DNA from: JAABRB01 sp041617635
GTDB lineage: Bacteria; Pseudomonadota; Gammaproteobacteria; Burkholderiales; SG8-39
Length of the DNA stretch: 64,000 nucleotides
Direction of reading: 5' to 3'
NCBI GenBank assembly: GCA_041617635.1
Contig: JBFJOO010000011.1
Location: 1 to 64,000, forward strand
How positions within the stretch are numbered: the first letter of the stretch is position 1; every line of letters begins with the position of its first letter. Positions 62,042 through 64,000 of the stretch are shown piece by piece. The position numbers and the translations under genes were made by a program. The notes below the pieces were generated by a model that saw nothing but the letters and a program-made list of their open reading frames with translations, did not search any database and was not told the origin of the DNA.

Positions 62042-62803
62042 TCAGCTTGCCGCGAACGCGAACTCGCGTTCGCCGATCGATACCCCCGCGGGGCCGAACG
62101 ACCACTCGTTGAACCGGACCGTCCGATCGGCCGCGACGGAAAGCGCCGTGGTCGAGCGCGTCCCATAGGATTCGGAGACCACGAACGCCGCGGAAAGCAT
62201 TCGCTCGCGCTCGCGGCCCACACCGGTGTCCGGAAGGGCCGCATCGGGCGCCACGCCACGATCAGCGAGCAGGCGCTGGATCGCGTGCGGATCGAGCGGC
62301 ACCGCGATCGCAGCGCTGAAGCGCGGCTTGAGCTCGGTGACCTTGGGCCACGGTGTGTCGAGCAGGTGATTGCTCAGGCCGTACGTGCCAGGACGCAGCT
62401 TGCGCACTTCGCCGTCGCGGTTCGAGAAATAGAAGAGGCCGGTCGCGTCGGCGACGAAGAGATTGAAGCCGCTGTACTCGCGTGCGCGTCGGCTCACGCC
62501 CTCCAGGTAGCGCTCCGCCGGCACGTCCTCGCGCAGAAAAGCCGTGGTGAGCTCACCGCGCGATCGTGCTCCCGGCTTCATACCCTGCGGGTCGCGGAAG
62601 TTCGTGACGGCGGCAAATCGCAGATTGCGCGTGATCCCGAGCCACGTGCCCGATGCCTGCAGATCGCGCCCGGCAAGGATATCGGGAGCGTCCTGCCAGA
62701 AGTCGGCCGGCGCGGTAGGGCGCCCGTAGAACTCGTCCCGGTTGGCGCCGACGACGAGCGGGAAGGCGGGATGCGCCTGGTGCGCAATGAGAATCAGGCA
62801 CAT
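62042..62803 (-). CDS. NRDE/TANGO2-family protein
   Basis: The 253-residue product starts C-L-I-L-I-A-H and contains the family's name-giving N-R-D-E (20-23), then F-W-Q-D-A-P-D-I-L-A-G-R-D. C-terminal signatures are visible in the same frame. TANGO2-type proteins have been linked to heme or lipid handling, with no settled reaction. It is preceded by the DUF4936 and ygfZ genes on the same strand. Confidence 0.88.
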   Translation of the reverse strand: MCLILIAHQAHPAFPLVVGANRDEFYGRPTAPADFWQDAPDILAGRDLQASGTWLGITRNLRFAAVTNFRDPQGMKPGARSRGELTTAFLREDVPAERYLEGVSRRAREYSGFNLFVADATGLFYFSNRDGEVRKLRPGTYGLSNHLLDTPWPKVTELKPRFSAAIAVPLDPHAIQRLLADRGVAPDAALPDTGVGRERERMLSAAFVVSESYGTRSTTALSVAADRTVRFNEWSFGPAGVSIGEREFAFAAS

Positions 62804-62805
62804 CG

Positions 62806-63090
62806 CTAGGGCGCGACAAACCGCTCGGTGTGCCGCGCGTCGCCCGGGGCCAGGAGCGCCGCAAATTCGTGGCGAGTCAGCGCTGCGTCCAGCGCCTGCT
62901 CGAACCGGTCGGCGTCGGGCACCGGCTCGTAGATTTCCATCCACGTTGCCGGGTCGTCGCGCCGCCGCAGCAGCCGTCCCGGTACGCCGGTGGCAGCGAG
63001 GACGTCCGCCTGAATCGCCTCCACTCGGCCGCGCACGGCAGCGTCCAGCGCGCCGGCCACCCGGTAGTAGACGAAGATCGAAGCGCTCAC
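62806..63090 (-). CDS. DUF4936-family protein
   Basis: This small 94-residue protein has a ferredoxin-like fold pattern. It starts I-F-V-Y-Y-R-V and has R-R-R-D-D-P-A-T-W-M-E-I-Y-E-P-V (about 42-57), a family hallmark. Its GTG start overlaps the ygfZ stop (GTGA), and it precedes NRDE by 2 bases. This trio is common in betaproteobacteria, which suggests a shared role that is not known. Confidence 0.8.
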   Translation of the reverse strand: MSASIFVYYRVAGALDAAVRGRVEAIQADVLAATGVPGRLLRRRDDPATWMEIYEPVPDADRFEQALDAALTRHEFAALLAPGDARHTERFVAP

Positions 63091-64000
63091 TCGACCCCGT
63101 AGGGCAGGGTGCGGATCTCGAGCGCGGCGCCGTCCGGGGCATGCAGGCGCAGGTCACCTGCGCCCTGGGCAGCGCTTTGCAGAACGGCAAGCACGTCGGA
63201 GCCTCCCTCGGGCGACGGTGCCGCGTTGACGATCACGCCCCCGGCCGCTTCGTCGCCACCACCGTCCACCACTTGATCGCCAACGCTCGCCACAGCGCCG
63301 GCAACATGCGCCAGATACATGCGCCGCTTCACTTTCCCGCGATACTGCGCGCGGGCGATGACTTCCTGACCGGTGTAGCACCCTTTGCGAAAGTTGATGC
63401 CGCCGATGAGCTCCAGGTTGGTCATTTGGGGCAGGAACTGGTCTTGCGTCGGGCCGGTCACGAGCGGAATGCCGGCCATGATGTCGAGCCACTGCCACGC
63501 CGCGGTTCCGACCGGCGTGAGCGTTGCTGCAAGCTGCTGCCAAAGCTCCGGCGCGCGCTGCGATCGCGCCGCGACGAGAAACCGCTCGCCGTGCAATTTG
63601 ATGACGGTTGCGCCCTCGGCGCTCTGCAGACCGAGCGGTTCCGTCGGAGCTGCGCCCGTCGTCTCCTGCAGCGCGCCCGCGCTCGCCACCCCGGCGACGC
63701 CGAGGAGGTTGGGCTCGGCATTGAGAACGGCGATCTTGACCTTCGAGCGTAGGACAAACATCTGCAGCCGCTTCTGAACGGCGCTGGCGATGTCCGCGGA
63801 AAGCGCGATCCGCAGCTCGTCCGCGTCGCGCCAGAGCAGGAAGTTTGCGAGCATTCGACCCTGGGGCGTGCAGTAGCACCCGAGCGAGCCATGGCCGGTA
63901 TCGAGGCCCTGCACGTCACAGCTCAGCTGCCCTTGCAGGAACGCTTCGGCATCCGCACCCGTGACACTGAGGGTTGCGAGGTGAACGAGCGGAGCGATCA
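63087..64000 (-). CDS. ygfZ: tRNA-modifying/iron-sulfur-assembly folate protein YgfZ (5' end cut off)
   Basis: The frame runs out of the right edge, so the N-terminus is missing. In the last 300 residues the family motif K-G-C-Y-T-G-Q-E is present, with a cysteine central to the YgfZ group. V-T-G-A-D-A-E-A-F-L-Q-G-Q-L-S is readable just inside the edge. YgfZ binds folate and helps certain Fe-S enzymes. It is the first of three overlapping genes with DUF4936 and NRDE. Confidence 0.9.
   Translation of the reverse strand, partial: IAPLVHLATLSVTGADAEAFLQGQLSCDVQGLDTGHGSLGCYCTPQGRMLANFLLWRDADELRIALSADIASAVQKRLQMFVLRSKVKIAVLNAEPNLLGVAGVASAGALQETTGAAPTEPLGLQSAEGATVIKLHGERFLVAARSQRAPELWQQLAATLTPVGTAAWQWLDIMAGIPLVTGPTQDQFLPQMTNLELIGGINFRKGCYTGQEVIARAQYRGKVKRRMYLAHVAGAVASVGDQVVDGGGDEAAGGVIVNAAPSPEGGSDVLAVLQSAAQGAGDLRLHAPDGAALEIRTLPYGVE

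Overview
The window is GC-rich, densely packed DNA from a betaproteobacterium. The evidence is gene content and order: dapC-dapD-pilU-dapE-prmB, smc-zipA-ligA, rpsB-tsf-pyrH-frr-uppS-cdsA-dxr-rseP-bamA-skp-lpxD-fabZ-lpxA-lpxB-rnhB, a ppsR/ppsA divergent pair, the DUF2868/DUF3482 pair and ygfZ-DUF4936-NRDE. I cannot name a genus. No rRNA, tRNA, CRISPR array, prophage or insertion sequence was seen. Both ends cut through a gene (a discoidin-domain protein on the left, ygfZ on the right).

Layout. 1-1 kb: end of a discoidin-type secreted protein and a small exported protein. 1-7 kb (minus): queF, dapC, dapD, pilU, dapE, prmB. 7-14 kb (plus): smc, zipA, ligA. 14-17.3 kb (plus): galU, a DsrE-family gene, hpt, a methylthioinosine/methylthioadenosine phosphorylase and def. 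17.3-20.8 kb (minus): map and glnD. 20.8-35.5 kb (plus): a long translation, isoprenoid, envelope-assembly and lipid A run. 35.5-37.9 kb: two divergent genes that look like selenoneine biosynthesis genes (senB, senA), placed between rnhB and a TrmH/SpoU methyltransferase. 38.6-42.3 kb: ppsR and ppsA, with two almost identical 17-bp palindromes between them. 42.3-47.2 kb: smpB, ratA, rnfH, a DUF4124 protein, guaB and guaA. 47.2-51.7 kb: membrane and GTPase genes, tadA and an L,D-transpeptidase. 51.8-61 kb (minus): accessory genes including mtnA behind an aldolase-dehydrogenase fusion. 61-64 kb: a possible immunity-like protein, a GNAT enzyme, NRDE, DUF4936 and ygfZ.

How genes may work together. 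GalU makes UDP-glucose. LpxA and (by family knowledge) SenB both draw on UDP-GlcNAc. The thionucleoside phosphorylase would yield hypoxanthine, recycled by the neighbouring Hpt to IMP, which GuaB/GuaA convert to GMP. The other product, methylthioribose-1-phosphate, is the substrate of MtnA, which overlaps a class II aldolase/dehydrogenase fusion. Together they could form a DHAP-shunt-like salvage route. This is inference.

The most interesting items are the senA/senB pair, the mtnA-aldolase/SDR unit, the twin palindromes at ppsR/ppsA, a dispersed AACGAACAAGGGG...CCCCTTGTATATCC repeat in three operon gaps, an AT-rich island inside smc, and a decayed tadA/L,D-transpeptidase fragment 2.5 kb from the intact genes.
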